From contig JAFQLS010000002.1 of the NCBI GenBank assembly GCA_017396555.1, positions 1-64,000 of the forward strand: a stretch of DNA of 64,000 bases, written 5' to 3'. The notes below the pieces were generated by a model that ran no database searches, was not told the DNA's origin, and saw nothing but the letters and a program-made list of their open reading frames with translations. The translations under genes were made by a program, and so were the position numbers. Below, piece by piece: positions 7,956-17,858 of this stretch. The DNA comes from Lachnospiraceae bacterium (lineage in GTDB: Bacteria; Bacillota; Clostridia; Lachnospirales; Lachnospiraceae). Position 1 is the first letter of the stretch. Every line of letters starts with the position of its first letter.

Positions 7956-10325
7956 TTACTCCCCATACACCAACTTAGCCACATCCACACTTTCCTTAGC
8001 GTCCTTAGCATAGTAATCAGCACCAATTTCCTTAGCATACGACTCAGTTAACACAGCGCCTCCTACTACAACCTTACAATCCACATTATTCTCTCTAAGC
8101 AATGCAATGGTTTCCTTCATTGATACAAGTGTTGTAGTCATAAGTGCTGAAAGCCCCACAAGCTTTGCCTTGTGAGTTATTGCAGCATCAACTACTTCCT
8201 GATAATCCACATCTTTACCGAGGTCGATTACCTTGTAGCCATAATTTTCAAGTAGAACTTTAACGATATTTTTACCTATATCATGAATATCTCCCTTTAC
8301 AGTAGCAAGAACAACCTTTCCCTTTTCAACTGTTTGGGAACCGTTCTTAGATATTTCTTCCTTAATAACTGCAAATGCTGCCTGTGCTACCTCAGCAGAT
8401 AATATGAGCTGTGGTAGGAATATCTTGCCAGCCTCGAACTTACTTCCTGCTTCATCAAGGGCTGGAATAAGAATATCATTAACTATTTCCATCGAATCCT
8501 TTTCCTTTAATAATTCTCTGGTTATGTCAGCGCCTTCATTTTTAAGACCTTTAGAAATAGCATAAGCAAGGTCACGTTTATCACTAACTACAGTCTGCGC
8601 CTTAGCTGCTCCTGTAGCCACATTATTATATGCTTCAATATATTCCTGTGAATTTTTATCTATTCCTTTTAACAATCTGTACGCACGCACACTTCCGGAC
8701 ATTGTTGCAACATTTGGATTAATAATAGGTAAATCCAATCCATTTTCAAGAGCAAGCGTCAAAAATGTATGATTAATAAGTTCTCTGTTAGGTAAACCAA
8801 ACGAAATATTTGATACTCCAAGTACAGTCTTTAAACCAAGTCTTGTTTTTACCATATTAACAGCTTTAAGTGTCTCCACTACTCCATCCTGTTCTGCTGA
8901 TGCAGTAAGAGTTAGACAGTCTATATATATATTCTCCTTAGGTATTCCATATTCCAAGGCTCTGTTAAGAATTTTTTCTGCAATTGCAAATCTTTCCTCT
9001 GCCTTTTTAGGGATTCCGCCTTCGTCAAGAGTAAGACCTACCACTGCTGCACCATATTTCTTAACTAGTGGCAATACTGTATCAAGGGATTTTTCCTCAC
9101 CATTAACCGAATTAACAATGGGCTTACCACAATATACTCTTAGAGCAGCTTCAAGTACCTCCGGAATGGTTGAATCTATCTGTAACGGAACCTCAACAAT
9201 ACTCTGAACACCCTTTATGGCTCTAATCATCATTTCCTTTTCATCTATTCCCGGAAGACCAACATTTACATCAAGTATTTCAGCTCCGCCATTAACCTGT
9301 TCAACGGCCTGATTAAGTATATAATCCATATCATTATTAAGAAGTGCTTCTTTGAACTTCTTCTTGCCTGTTGGATTTATACGCTCACCTATTATTCTTG
9401 GTCCGTTAATAACAACCGTATCTGTTGCTGAACATACGGCTGCTTCGATAGTTTTGTCAGTCTTAACATATTTGTGTGATGAGGTCATTTCTACAAGTGA
9501 CTTGATATATTCAGGGGATGTACCACAGCATCCACCTACGAATTTCACACCATATTCAAGCATTTCCTCCATATATTCAGCAAACTGAGAAGGTGTAATA
9601 TCATATGTATTAGTAACAGGGTCAGGTAATCCTGCATTTGCCTTAACTATAATAGGAAGTCTTGTCCATTTTGACATTTCTTCAACTACAGGCTTAAGCT
9701 CCTTTGGTCCAAGTGAGCAGTTAACACCTATAGCATCTACGCCAAGACCTTCAAGTGTAAGTGCCATAGCTGATACACTACATCCTGTAAATGTTCTCAT
9801 ATTCTGTTCAAATGTCATAGTACACAGAATTGGTAACTCTGAGTTTTCCTTTGCTGCTAACACACCAGCTTTTAATTCTAACAGATCTGTCATAGTTTCG
9901 AACACAATAACATCTGCATCCTTACCAGCTATAATCTGCTGCTTAAACATATCATAAGCCTCTTCAAAGGATAAGGTCCCTGTTGGCTCTAGTAACTGAC
10001 CTATCGGCCCTATATCAAGGGCAACAAGTGTATCCGTCCCCTCACATGCCTTTCTTGCATTACTAACACCGGCTGCTATAAGCTCTTCTACAGAATGGCC
10101 TGCATCCTTCATCTTGTATCTGTTAGCACCAAAGGTATTAGTGTACACAATATTAGAGCCGGCATTGATATACTCTTTATGAATCTCGGTAATCATATCC
10201 GGATTTGTGATATTAAGAACCTCTGGAATTCCTCCGAGCTCCAAACCCCTTGCCTGAAGCATTGTTCCCATTGCACCATCTAGTACTACAAATTCTCTAT
10301 CAAAAATATTATTGTTTACCACCAC
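7956..10325 (-). CDS. metH: cobalamin-dependent methionine synthase, core subunit lacking the activation domain
   Basis: The enzyme transfers a methyl group from methyltetrahydrofolate to homocysteine via cobalamin. Domains in its 789 residues: homocysteine methyltransferase (1 to about 290) with zinc-ligand cysteines in VNCSLG and GGCCGTSP; pterin-binding domain (about 305-560, IIGERINPTGKKK); cobalamin cap and B12-binding domains (about 575-789) with the base-off motif DIHDIGK near 677. E. coli MetH is about 1,230 residues because it carries a C-terminal AdoMet reactivation domain. Here that domain is a separate protein encoded just upstream, overlapping by 17 bases. Confidence 0.95.
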   Translation of the reverse strand: MVVNNNIFDREFVVLDGAMGTMLQARGLELGGIPEVLNITNPDMITEIHKEYINAGSNIVYTNTFGANRYKMKDAGHSVEELIAAGVSNARKACEGTDTLVALDIGPIGQLLEPTGTLSFEEAYDMFKQQIIAGKDADVIVFETMTDLLELKAGVLAAKENSELPILCTMTFEQNMRTFTGCSVSAMALTLEGLGVDAIGVNCSLGPKELKPVVEEMSKWTRLPIIVKANAGLPDPVTNTYDITPSQFAEYMEEMLEYGVKFVGGCCGTSPEYIKSLVEMTSSHKYVKTDKTIEAAVCSATDTVVINGPRIIGERINPTGKKKFKEALLNNDMDYILNQAVEQVNGGAEILDVNVGLPGIDEKEMMIRAIKGVQSIVEVPLQIDSTIPEVLEAALRVYCGKPIVNSVNGEEKSLDTVLPLVKKYGAAVVGLTLDEGGIPKKAEERFAIAEKILNRALEYGIPKENIYIDCLTLTASAEQDGVVETLKAVNMVKTRLGLKTVLGVSNISFGLPNRELINHTFLTLALENGLDLPIINPNVATMSGSVRAYRLLKGIDKNSQEYIEAYNNVATGAAKAQTVVSDKRDLAYAISKGLKNEGADITRELLKEKDSMEIVNDILIPALDEAGSKFEAGKIFLPQLILSAEVAQAAFAVIKEEISKNGSQTVEKGKVVLATVKGDIHDIGKNIVKVLLENYGYKVIDLGKDVDYQEVVDAAITHKAKLVGLSALMTTTLVSMKETIALLRENNVDCKVVVGGAVLTESYAKEIGADYYAKDAKESVDVAKLVYGE

Positions 10326-10998
10326 AACTACCGCCTTCCTTACTTATTGCACATTTATCCTTGAAGTTACATTTTGAACACGAAGCCTCGCCATCCACTT
10401 CTTTTTTACTAAGTCCTATAACACAGGTCACAGACTTTCTAGGTGTTAAAATGTTATTATCATTAGCACATACACCCACATACTTAGGTGCATTTAATAT
10501 ATTTAAGAATTCCTTCTGGGTATCCATAGGGAAATCACCATATCCAACTCCAAAACGCCAGGTTCTGTTATATTCAGGCATTGTGGCACTTATAAATAAT
10601 TCCGCCACATCACATAACTGTTCCACAGCTGCATTTGCCAGACCATCCAGAACAAGAGCACCAAATATATTCGAAATTTCATTCTGTCTTATAAGCTTGT
10701 CCACATCCTGAGATATAGTCGCACACATTATTACAGCCTTGTCACAATCCTTAAGATGATTAGACACAGCCTCTCCTTTGAGTGTCAGAGTAGTTCCAAT
10801 TAATTCCACACCCTTGTCATTCTTGTTAATATCAAAGCAGTCAAAGATAAACTTAGGTCTCATTACACCTAATAATTCCTTCTCCTTCTCATCTATTATC
10901 TTCATAATATTTTCATCAGGTTCAGTGTTACCAAATCCCATATATCTGTATGCTTCAGCCCTATTAACAGCCTTTAATTCTATTTCCTGTATTTGCAT
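10309..10998 (-). CDS. methionine synthase activation-domain protein (separate subunit)
   Basis: The 229-residue protein matches the AdoMet-dependent reactivation domain normally fused to the C-terminus of MetH. Examples are the N-terminal YRYMGFGNTEPD and the central TWRFGVGYGDFPMDTQKEFL segment. It ends in a cysteine cluster (CSKCNFKDKC...SCGG) that could bind a metal or Fe-S centre. Its end overlaps the metH start by 17 bases, so the two are co-translated and probably act as one enzyme. The ATG at 10998 has AAGGATGA upstream. Confidence 0.85.
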   Translation of the reverse strand: MQIQEIELKAVNRAEAYRYMGFGNTEPDENIMKIIDEKEKELLGVMRPKFIFDCFDINKNDKGVELIGTTLTLKGEAVSNHLKDCDKAVIMCATISQDVDKLIRQNEISNIFGALVLDGLANAAVEQLCDVAELFISATMPEYNRTWRFGVGYGDFPMDTQKEFLNILNAPKYVGVCANDNNILTPRKSVTCVIGLSKKEVDGEASCSKCNFKDKCAISKEGGSCGGKQ

Positions 10999-11012
10999 AA
11001 TATTTCATCCTT

Positions 11013-11150
11013 TTAACCACAAAACAAATTATATCCTACAATCAGACAGCCAACCAGCAGACATATCGAAAAAAAACTGCAACCAAGATAAAATCCGATT
11101 GCCATACCAACTGCTATCCAAAACAAAATAAACCCACAAATTCTTCGCAC
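11013..11150 (-). CDS. 45-residue cysteine-rich small membrane protein
   Basis: The frame starts at GTG (11148-11150), six bases after a GAGG site. It encodes two hydrophobic segments (FILFWIAVGMAIGFYLG and ICLLVGCLIVGYNLF) and ends ..GYNLFCG, with five cysteines in 45 residues. Small Clostridia proteins with such a GYNLFCC-like ending are common in my recollection, but I cannot name a function. Its stop lies 14 bases before the activation-subunit start, so it may be co-transcribed with the metH genes. Confidence 0.6.
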   Translation of the reverse strand: MRRICGFILFWIAVGMAIGFYLGCSFFSICLLVGCLIVGYNLFCG

Positions 11151-11215
11151 ACTACACCTCAACACAAACAATTGTTATTATATAGATATGCTGGAATTTG
11201 TGGATTGATACAAAC

Positions 11216-11587
11216 TTATTCTACAACTATTTCCTCAGCGTCATCGTCGCCCTTCTTGCCTGTGAACTTCTCGATAAAATCCGGAACCATATCAAGAATC
11301 TTAGTAAGACCATCCTGTTCCTTAATGTTAACAAGCTTTGGAACACCATCCTTAATTACAAGAACAGCACTAGGAGACATTTTTCCTCCCATGCCACCAC
11401 CGCTGTTACTGTTCTTATCTGCAAGTGCTGCACCAGCGCCTACACCAAAGCTAACATCTACAAGTGGTAAAATGATAGTATTATCATCAAGCTTAATTGC
11501 ATCACCTACAACTGTCTTGCTATTGATAAAATTCTCCATTCCTTTAAACAATGATTCCACTGTGTTGTCAAAATTGTTTTCTGCCAT
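11216..11587 (-). CDS. GerW/YtfJ family protein
   Basis: The 123-residue protein carries the family's landmarks: the N-terminal ..VESLFKGMENFI segment, the central DNTIILPLVDVSFGVGAGAA and the glycine-rich GGGMGGKMSP followed by SAVLVIKDG. YtfJ/GerW of Bacillus is a spore protein needed for germination. The family also occurs in clostridia not known to sporulate, so sporulation is not proven. It directly follows the DUF2953 gene (18-base gap), a pairing I know from other Firmicutes. Confidence 0.88.
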   Translation of the reverse strand: MAENNFDNTVESLFKGMENFINSKTVVGDAIKLDDNTIILPLVDVSFGVGAGAALADKNSNSGGGMGGKMSPSAVLVIKDGVPKLVNIKEQDGLTKILDMVPDFIEKFTGKKGDDDAEEIVVE

Positions 11588-11605
11588 TACAAAAATCCTC
11601 CTTAA

Positions 11606-12484
11606 TTATATTTGCTTAGCCCTTTCAATTGTATTTTTAATAGGTTCATTTCTCCATAACTTCAGAAATACTACCAATAATCTTATTACACGAATTCTTC
11701 CCTTAAAGGTAGTTTCTCCTTCAAATACAACATTTTCAAAATCCGGGTAAATCTGAAATTTCTTCGTAAACCCGTAAAACATATATATTATTCCGAGCAA
11801 CTTGCCTGTATTAGACGGATCCTCAAACCCAAACTTCATATACAGTTCAAGCTTTGTCGGTAAAATATACTTAATTAACTTAATTAATTCTTCCTTGCCC
11901 ACCTTCCACGCAATCTTAGTATCCTCTTCTCTAAGAAAAGCTAGAAAATTATTTTTTCTTTCATTAATCTTCTTAAGTTTATCACAAAATGCTCTGATTT
12001 TAAATCTAATTTTTCTAATAAATTCAAAAGGACTCTTCCATTTCTTCTTTTTATAAGTAATAGGTTCCTGTACGGTAACCTCTTTCTTTCCAGTGTCCTT
12101 TTTAGGCTCTGTAAGAGTTATTGTACGAGGTGTATCATCCTCAGGCTCTTTAAACGTATCTGCTTGCTTTTCCTGTTGTTTTTCCTGCTGTATTTTCTTA
12201 TTTTTGACCTTTTTTTTCTTATTTTTATTCCACGGATTAAATTTTATACCAAATAGCTTATACTTTACATCCGTTTCACCATTGTCATACGTAATATGAA
12301 TCGAAATAATGTGAAGCAACCACGATACGATAATCTTACCATGCTTTTCATCGTACCACTGACCTTTTCCTTTGTATCTAACAGGCACAAATAATATACA
12401 GATTAAGGCTAAAAGCAATAAGCCTAATATTAACAGTAATACTATTCCAATTATTTTTAAAATCAACAGTATAATATGTAGCAT
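11606..12484 (-). CDS. DUF2953 family membrane-anchored protein
   Basis: A 292-residue protein with one N-terminal membrane segment (about residues 5-32, rich in Leu and Ile), then VPVRYKGKG, typical of DUF2953. A lysine-rich low-complexity linker (KNKKKKVKNKKIQQEKQ, about 90-110) precedes a basic region and a C-terminal domain with EDPSNTGKLLG. It lies next to the GerW-like gene. The function is unknown; the cognate Bacillus gene ytfI is also beside ytfJ. Confidence 0.75.
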   Translation of the reverse strand: MLHIILLILKIIGIVLLLILGLLLLALICILFVPVRYKGKGQWYDEKHGKIIVSWLLHIISIHITYDNGETDVKYKLFGIKFNPWNKNKKKKVKNKKIQQEKQQEKQADTFKEPEDDTPRTITLTEPKKDTGKKEVTVQEPITYKKKKWKSPFEFIRKIRFKIRAFCDKLKKINERKNNFLAFLREEDTKIAWKVGKEELIKLIKYILPTKLELYMKFGFEDPSNTGKLLGIIYMFYGFTKKFQIYPDFENVVFEGETTFKGRIRVIRLLVVFLKLWRNEPIKNTIERAKQI

Positions 12485-12492
12485 ATCTGCTC

Positions 12493-12807
12493 CTAACTAT
12501 ATTTTTCTACTAAATCTTTAACCCTATAAGAACCTGTCTCATTAATAGAGTCTGTAATAATTTGCATCATAAGTTCGAAGGCTTCATCTTTTCCCTTGGC
12601 GATGCCTATAATAAGCTGATTGCTTTTCTTAAAATGCTCCTGCAATAATACCTGCGCCGGATAAATATCCATTACATTTTCCTCATTTGCAGGTAAAGCA
12701 AGTACATAAATACCAAGCTGAACTTTATTATTTTTAATTTTTTTAACAATAGTTTTTTTATGTGGTTCTGCCATTTCACCCACATATAATCTGTTATTCC
12801 ATAACAT
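12493..12807 (-). CDS. hypothetical protein, 104 residues
   Basis: The small soluble protein starts three bases after the stop of the 465-residue gene and ends 8 bases before the DUF2953 gene. No signal peptide or membrane segment is seen. A segment LIIGIAKGKDEAFELMMQII suggests an alpha/beta fold. I do not recognise a family. Conserved context with both neighbours supports it being real. Confidence 0.65.
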   Translation of the reverse strand: MLWNNRLYVGEMAEPHKKTIVKKIKNNKVQLGIYVLALPANEENVMDIYPAQVLLQEHFKKSNQLIIGIAKGKDEAFELMMQIITDSINETGSYRVKDLVEKYS

Positions 12808-12810
12808 ATA

Positions 12811-14208
12811 TTAATCAGCCTCAATTATAGTATTAATAATCTCTATACTTCCTAACTTCTCTGCTTCATCTCTACAGGAATCAAATGCAGCAATTACATA
12901 ATCCTTAACTTCATTCATATTATTAAAGAATACCGGAAGCGTAGATAACACCGACGCCATAACAGCTCTATTAAGCATCTTATCTCTACCTTCGAAGCTT
13001 TCTTTAATATCTGAAATTATTTTATCTCTCTGGCTTACAAAATATGCCTCTTCAAGTGCTGTATCATTATTTTCTCCATCTAAGTCAATAAATAAACTTC
13101 CTGACATAAGCTTCTGGCACATAAATAAAGCTTCATATTCACCACTACAGTTTAATTCATCAACCGAATCCATATGACTTTCTCTTATTACATCAAGAGC
13201 ATACTCATTAGCTGCACATTCCATTCCAATATTCTCCGGAACACCTTCGAGCTTAACTAACAATTCTTCTGTCTCCTCATCAATTGTAACATATTCGCCC
13301 TTCGCAAACAAATCAAATATGTTATCATCTATCTTCTTGCAGATATTGATTTCATCGTCATTTTCTATATAAGGTGTAGCAAGTATCATAACATATACTT
13401 GATTGATGAGTTCACTCACCATCATATAGATATCAACCATTTCATTTGTAGAATCTATTACATATGTAAGCTTATCAAATAAATCCTTGTATTCATTCTC
13501 TTCAAGCTTAGAAAAATTTGCATTTTCAAAGCTTTTAAGAATATTTCTAAATTCCGGCAATACCGAATCAAATCTCTCATCTCTATCAAGAAGTGCATTA
13601 GTTCTAATCATATACACAAAATCATCAAAGCTCTTCTTATCTGCCTCTGAATATACATTTATACCTTCATTTACATATTCAAAAAACTTATTTTTTACCA
13701 TTCTTACGGGTAACTGGCCTATCATTTCTGTTATTTTATAATTGATAACTGCGTTATCTTCATTGGAAATGATATACCTCATAACGTTTTTAGCCATTTC
13801 CTCATCAGAATAATCACAAGGAAGCTTTTCATCTCTGAATCTGTATTCAATACGATTCATTACATACTCATATCTTCCAAAAATATCAACATACGCTGTA
13901 AGCACCTTCATTGTATCCATTACATTTTTACGAAGTCCGGCAATCTCTTTAACGGAAGCTTCTATGTCTTCCGAAACAGTGTTAATAACACATTTGTCTA
14001 CAAGTGCATTAAGCCTTAACAAAATATCTTCTATTTCCTTCTTGTTATTACCTGCATATTCAGCTATAACCTCATAATATGTATAGTAATTCATTGTAAA
14101 CTGCACATTTGCGGATTTATTATACACATTCATCATATACTCAGCATAAGCAGGAATATTAGTTTCAAGATTCTTGCCTCTTGCAATTTCATTTATCTTA
14201 TTCATCAT
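12811..14208 (-). CDS. hypothetical helical protein, 465 residues
   Basis: The protein is acidic, almost entirely helical by composition, has no signal peptide and no recognisable motif. Start codons ATG ATG at 14208 follow the decarboxylase stop by about 20 bases. It is co-directional with and close to the decarboxylase and the small protein 12493-12807, probably in one operon. The function cannot be inferred. Confidence 0.7.
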   Translation of the reverse strand: MMNKINEIARGKNLETNIPAYAEYMMNVYNKSANVQFTMNYYTYYEVIAEYAGNNKKEIEDILLRLNALVDKCVINTVSEDIEASVKEIAGLRKNVMDTMKVLTAYVDIFGRYEYVMNRIEYRFRDEKLPCDYSDEEMAKNVMRYIISNEDNAVINYKITEMIGQLPVRMVKNKFFEYVNEGINVYSEADKKSFDDFVYMIRTNALLDRDERFDSVLPEFRNILKSFENANFSKLEENEYKDLFDKLTYVIDSTNEMVDIYMMVSELINQVYVMILATPYIENDDEINICKKIDDNIFDLFAKGEYVTIDEETEELLVKLEGVPENIGMECAANEYALDVIRESHMDSVDELNCSGEYEALFMCQKLMSGSLFIDLDGENNDTALEEAYFVSQRDKIISDIKESFEGRDKMLNRAVMASVLSTLPVFFNNMNEVKDYVIAAFDSCRDEAEKLGSIEIINTIIEAD

Positions 14209-14227
14209 TACTTTAATAACCTTTCAA

Positions 14228-15487
14228 TTATTTCATTATATCACAGAAATCAAATGTAGCAAAATAATCTTCTGGTGTTTCTGCTCTTCTAATCATCTGA
14301 ACACTTCCGTCTTCTTTAAGAAGAAGCTCTGCTGACTTTAATTTACCATTATAGCTGTATCCCATAGCAAATCCATGTGCTCCCGTGTCATGAATAACAA
14401 GAAAATCACCTATATCAATCTTAGGTAACATCCTGTCTATTGCAAATTTATCATTATTCTCGCATAAAGAACCGGTAATATCATACATATGGTCACAAGG
14501 CTCATCTTCCTTACCCATAACAGTTATATGATGATAAGCTCCATACATGGCAGGTCTCATAAGATTAACTGCACATGCATCGAGTCCAATATATTCCTTA
14601 TGAATATGCTTCTCATGTATAGCCTTAGCAACCAAGCATCCATATGGTCCTAACATAAACCTTCCAAGCTCTGTATATATAGCAACATCTGTAAGACCAG
14701 CTGGTACAAGAATTTCTTCAAATGCCTTTCTTACACCTTCACCAATTGCAATAATATCATTTGGCTCTTTATCCGGTGTATATGGAATACCGATACCACC
14801 TGAAAGATTGATAAATGCAAGCTCAACACCGCATTTTTCCTTAATCTCTACCGCAAGCTCAAATAACACCTTTGCAAGTGTCGGATAATATTCATTAGTA
14901 ACTGTATTACTTGCGAGAAAAGCGTGAAGACCAAATCTCTTAGCACCCTTTTCCTTTAAAATCTTATATCCCTCAAGGAGTTGTTCCTTAGTAAATCCAT
15001 ACTTAGCATCACCCGGCTTGTCCATAATATCTGTACTAATCTTGAACATTCCACCCGGATTAAATCTACAGCAAATAGTCTCCGGAATACTTCCGGTAAC
15101 CTTCTCTAAAAACTCAATATGTGTAAAATCATCTAGGTTTATCTGTGCATTAAGCTCTCTTGCATACTCAAAATCCTTAGCTGGTGTGGCATTTGACGAA
15201 AACATAATCTCATCGCCCGCAAATCCAAGCTTGTCTGCCATCATAAGCTCCGTATATGATGAACAATCCACACCACATCCACATTCCTTAAGAATGTTAA
15301 TGATAAACGGATTTGGTGTAGCCTTAATTGCAAAATATTCCTTAAATCCTTTATTCCATGAAAATGCCTGCTTAAGCTTCATGGCATTTTCTCTTATACC
15401 CCTTTCATCATATAAATGAAACGGTGTAGGATATGTCTTTTCTATTTCCTTTAACTGTTCTAATGTTACAAATGTTTCCTTCTTCAC
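14228..15487 (-). CDS. lysA: diaminopimelate decarboxylase-like PLP enzyme (fold type III)
   Basis: The 419-residue enzyme belongs to the alanine-racemase-like decarboxylases, whose best-known member makes lysine from meso-diaminopimelate. Visible: the PLP lysine in YFAIKATPNP (about residue 52), the glycine-rich phosphate loop FINLSGGIGIPY, the ELGRFM segment and the active-site cysteine region SLCENND. It differs from classical LysA in spacing and sequence (KATPNP in place of KAN). It fits a clostridial DAP decarboxylase variant, but a different amino acid or carboxynorspermidine-type substrate is possible. Confidence 0.75.
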   Translation of the reverse strand: MKKETFVTLEQLKEIEKTYPTPFHLYDERGIRENAMKLKQAFSWNKGFKEYFAIKATPNPFIINILKECGCGVDCSSYTELMMADKLGFAGDEIMFSSNATPAKDFEYARELNAQINLDDFTHIEFLEKVTGSIPETICCRFNPGGMFKISTDIMDKPGDAKYGFTKEQLLEGYKILKEKGAKRFGLHAFLASNTVTNEYYPTLAKVLFELAVEIKEKCGVELAFINLSGGIGIPYTPDKEPNDIIAIGEGVRKAFEEILVPAGLTDVAIYTELGRFMLGPYGCLVAKAIHEKHIHKEYIGLDACAVNLMRPAMYGAYHHITVMGKEDEPCDHMYDITGSLCENNDKFAIDRMLPKIDIGDFLVIHDTGAHGFAMGYSYNGKLKSAELLLKEDGSVQMIRRAETPEDYFATFDFCDIMK

Positions 15488-15505
15488 TCTAGTACCTCCT
15501 GTGTG

Positions 15506-16402
15506 TTATTTTATATGTTCATGTGACCACAAATGATCCTGACAATATTCATATGCTCCATTACATTTTGAACAATATCTAAATTGTAAGCTTGCATCAT
15601 CTTTATCTGTTCTTCCACAAATCGCACATTTATGAACTTTAATCACATTATTTGAATTAACTTTTTTCTCAAAAGCTTGCTTTCTCTTCTTTTGTTTCCT
15701 AGATACACTGCCATAACTACGCATCAGCATATACATTATTCCAAATGTAATTAACGAAAACAATGCCGATGCCGCAAATATAGGAAACGGAATAATTCCT
15801 ATATTGGCAAGTCCCTGCATTAAACCGGCACTAAGGTTATCTGTATACAACATAAATGTAAAACCAACTGTTCCAATCAAAACAGCAAGTGTAAATGCCG
15901 CTAACCACTTCATTTTAATAGGAATAATAAACATAAGCAACACTCTTACATCTGGTGCTGACATTCCAACAAGCACAAATAATGCCATCGTCAAATAATA
16001 CGAACCGTACATATATGGGACATTACCGACATTAATTCCCATAAAAATGTAAATTAAAATTGCCCCAACAATATGAAGCCCCATTCCAATAAAGAAAAAT
16101 AAATTAAGAGCAAACGAACCCCACATATTTTCCATTAACTGTCCTATAAAATATAAAAAGTAAAAATTAATTATAACAAACACTATGTTATCATAAGATG
16201 GTGGCAAAAAGATAATCGTAATAAGACGCCACACCTGCCCCTTGAATACCAATTCCATATCAGGATTAAGCATAGTATAAAATATTGCAGGTGCAAAATT
16301 CATTATTCCCCACATTATCGCATACCCGATAATAAAGTATAACATTAAATTCTTTATTGCATATTTACCATATTTTCTATCCCATTTCGCTAATAAATTC
16401 AT
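15506..16402 (-). CDS. rhomboid-like membrane protein with C-terminal zinc-ribbon-like tail
   Basis: The 298-residue protein has about six membrane helices (residues 20-225) arranged as in rhomboid/Der1-like proteins, including the WRLITIIFLPP segment after the first helix. The rhomboid GxSx catalytic motif is not clear: the corresponding helix reads MYGSYYLTMA. It may therefore be a pseudoprotease. The cytoplasmic tail has paired cysteines (CAICGRTD...YCSKCNGAYEYCQDH) and histidines that could bind zinc. It lies between the antiporter and the decarboxylase, 75 bases from the former. Confidence 0.65.
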   Translation of the reverse strand: MNLLAKWDRKYGKYAIKNLMLYFIIGYAIMWGIMNFAPAIFYTMLNPDMELVFKGQVWRLITIIFLPPSYDNIVFVIINFYFLYFIGQLMENMWGSFALNLFFFIGMGLHIVGAILIYIFMGINVGNVPYMYGSYYLTMALFVLVGMSAPDVRVLLMFIIPIKMKWLAAFTLAVLIGTVGFTFMLYTDNLSAGLMQGLANIGIIPFPIFAASALFSLITFGIMYMLMRSYGSVSRKQKKRKQAFEKKVNSNNVIKVHKCAICGRTDKDDASLQFRYCSKCNGAYEYCQDHLWSHEHIK

Positions 16403-16477
16403 TTATAAAAACCTCACTAATTTTAATATGATAATTATAGAATTATGATGTCCTTTTGTCAAATATTTATAAGGATT

Positions 16478-17767
16478 TTACTTTAAATTATGTGTAGCCT
16501 TAGGCTGATTTTTACTTCTTGCACTTGTCTTACCTTCCGGCTTGATTTCTCCGGCATTTGTAAGTGCGATTTTAGTAAGTGTCGGACCTATTAATTCATA
16601 TACAAGAACACTAAATAAAACAACATTACGAATTACCGCACCATCAGAAAGTGTTGCTGCTGTCAATGACATCCCAAGCGCCACTCCTGCCTGTGGAAAT
16701 AGGGTTACGCCAAGATATTTCTTTATCTTAACATTACATTTTGTAGCCATACTTGAGATATATGCTCCATAATACTTACCTGCTGTTCTTGATAAAATAT
16801 AAAGTCCTCCTATTAATAATACAACAGGATTACTTAAAATATTCAAATCAAGCTCAGCTCCTGAAATCACAAAGAATAATATATTAAGTGGCGCTGTCCA
16901 TACATCAATACGCCCCATTAATTCTTCTGAAGTCTCACATATATTGCAAAATACCGTTCCAGCCATCATACATACAAGCAATAGGGAGGTTCCAAAATGA
17001 ATTCCAAACGCTTCGAACTTAATCATAGACAAACCAACAGCAAGCATAACAAATGCTATTGATACAGCAAGTCTTTTGCTTCTTGAATGAAAGAATCTTT
17101 CAACCAAATTAAGTAACAAACCTATTACTGCACCAAGAACAAGTGATAGTACGATTTCAATAATCGGTTCAAATACCATACCATTAACATTTATGCTTCC
17201 AAGTTCAATAGCATGTGCTATTCCATAAGAAATCGCAAATAAAACAAGACCTACCGCATCATCAATAGCAACTACCATCATAAGAAGCTTTGTAAGTGGT
17301 CCGTCTGCCTTATACTGCTTAATTACCATAAGTGTAGCTGCCGGTGCTGTTGCAGATGCTATTGCACCTAATACAATTGCTGCCGGTAATGAAATCATTT
17401 CCGGGAACATAAAATGTAATGATATTAATACTATGTCCACAACAATTGTTGTAAATATCGCCTGCACAATACCTATAACAACTGCCTGCTTACCCATTGA
17501 CTTTAGCTGTGTTAACCTAAACTCGTTTCCTATTGTAAACGCAATAAATCCCATTGCTGCCTGAGATAAAATACTAAATGACTCAACCTGTTCAAGAGAA
17601 ATAAATCCTATTCCTGATACACCTAACTGTCCTAAACAAAACGGTCCAATAAGCACACCCGCTATTAAATATGCTGTAACTGCTGGCAAATTGAGAATTT
17701 TTGCCAATCTTGATAAAATCAATCCTACCAATATTGCTATTGATAGACACAAATATATATCCTGCAT
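16478..17767 (-). CDS. CPA2-family cation:proton antiporter
   Basis: A 429-residue integral membrane protein with about 12 helices. It carries the family features AYLIAGVLIGPFCLG near residues 33-47, GAIASATAPAATLMV (about 134-148) and the ion-binding aspartate pair in VVAIDDAVGLV (about 167). It lacks the TrkA-N/RCK domains of KefB/KefC and ends in a short basic tail. It most likely exchanges Na+ or K+ for protons. It is divergent from the 1,414-residue gene across a 173-base gap. Confidence 0.88.
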   Translation of the reverse strand: MQDIYLCLSIAILVGLILSRLAKILNLPAVTAYLIAGVLIGPFCLGQLGVSGIGFISLEQVESFSILSQAAMGFIAFTIGNEFRLTQLKSMGKQAVVIGIVQAIFTTIVVDIVLISLHFMFPEMISLPAAIVLGAIASATAPAATLMVIKQYKADGPLTKLLMMVVAIDDAVGLVLFAISYGIAHAIELGSINVNGMVFEPIIEIVLSLVLGAVIGLLLNLVERFFHSRSKRLAVSIAFVMLAVGLSMIKFEAFGIHFGTSLLLVCMMAGTVFCNICETSEELMGRIDVWTAPLNILFFVISGAELDLNILSNPVVLLIGGLYILSRTAGKYYGAYISSMATKCNVKIKKYLGVTLFPQAGVALGMSLTAATLSDGAVIRNVVLFSVLVYELIGPTLTKIALTNAGEIKPEGKTSARSKNQPKATHNLK

Positions 17768-17858
17768 TGTAAATATTCCTTCCTTTATCTATGTATTAAT
17801 AATGTAAAACGTTTTTTATTATATCACTATGTAAAATTTTTTCAAGGATATAATAATG

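Noticed and set aside
10250-10711. 153-codon plus-strand frame opposite the metH activation gene
   Set aside because: It lies antisense to two well-recognised genes, has no ribosome site and has low-complexity Ser/Leu/Pro content.
11172-11750. 192-codon plus-strand frame opposite the GerW-like gene
   Set aside because: The minus strand encodes a recognised family; the plus frame is a shadow of its glycine- and alanine-rich codons.
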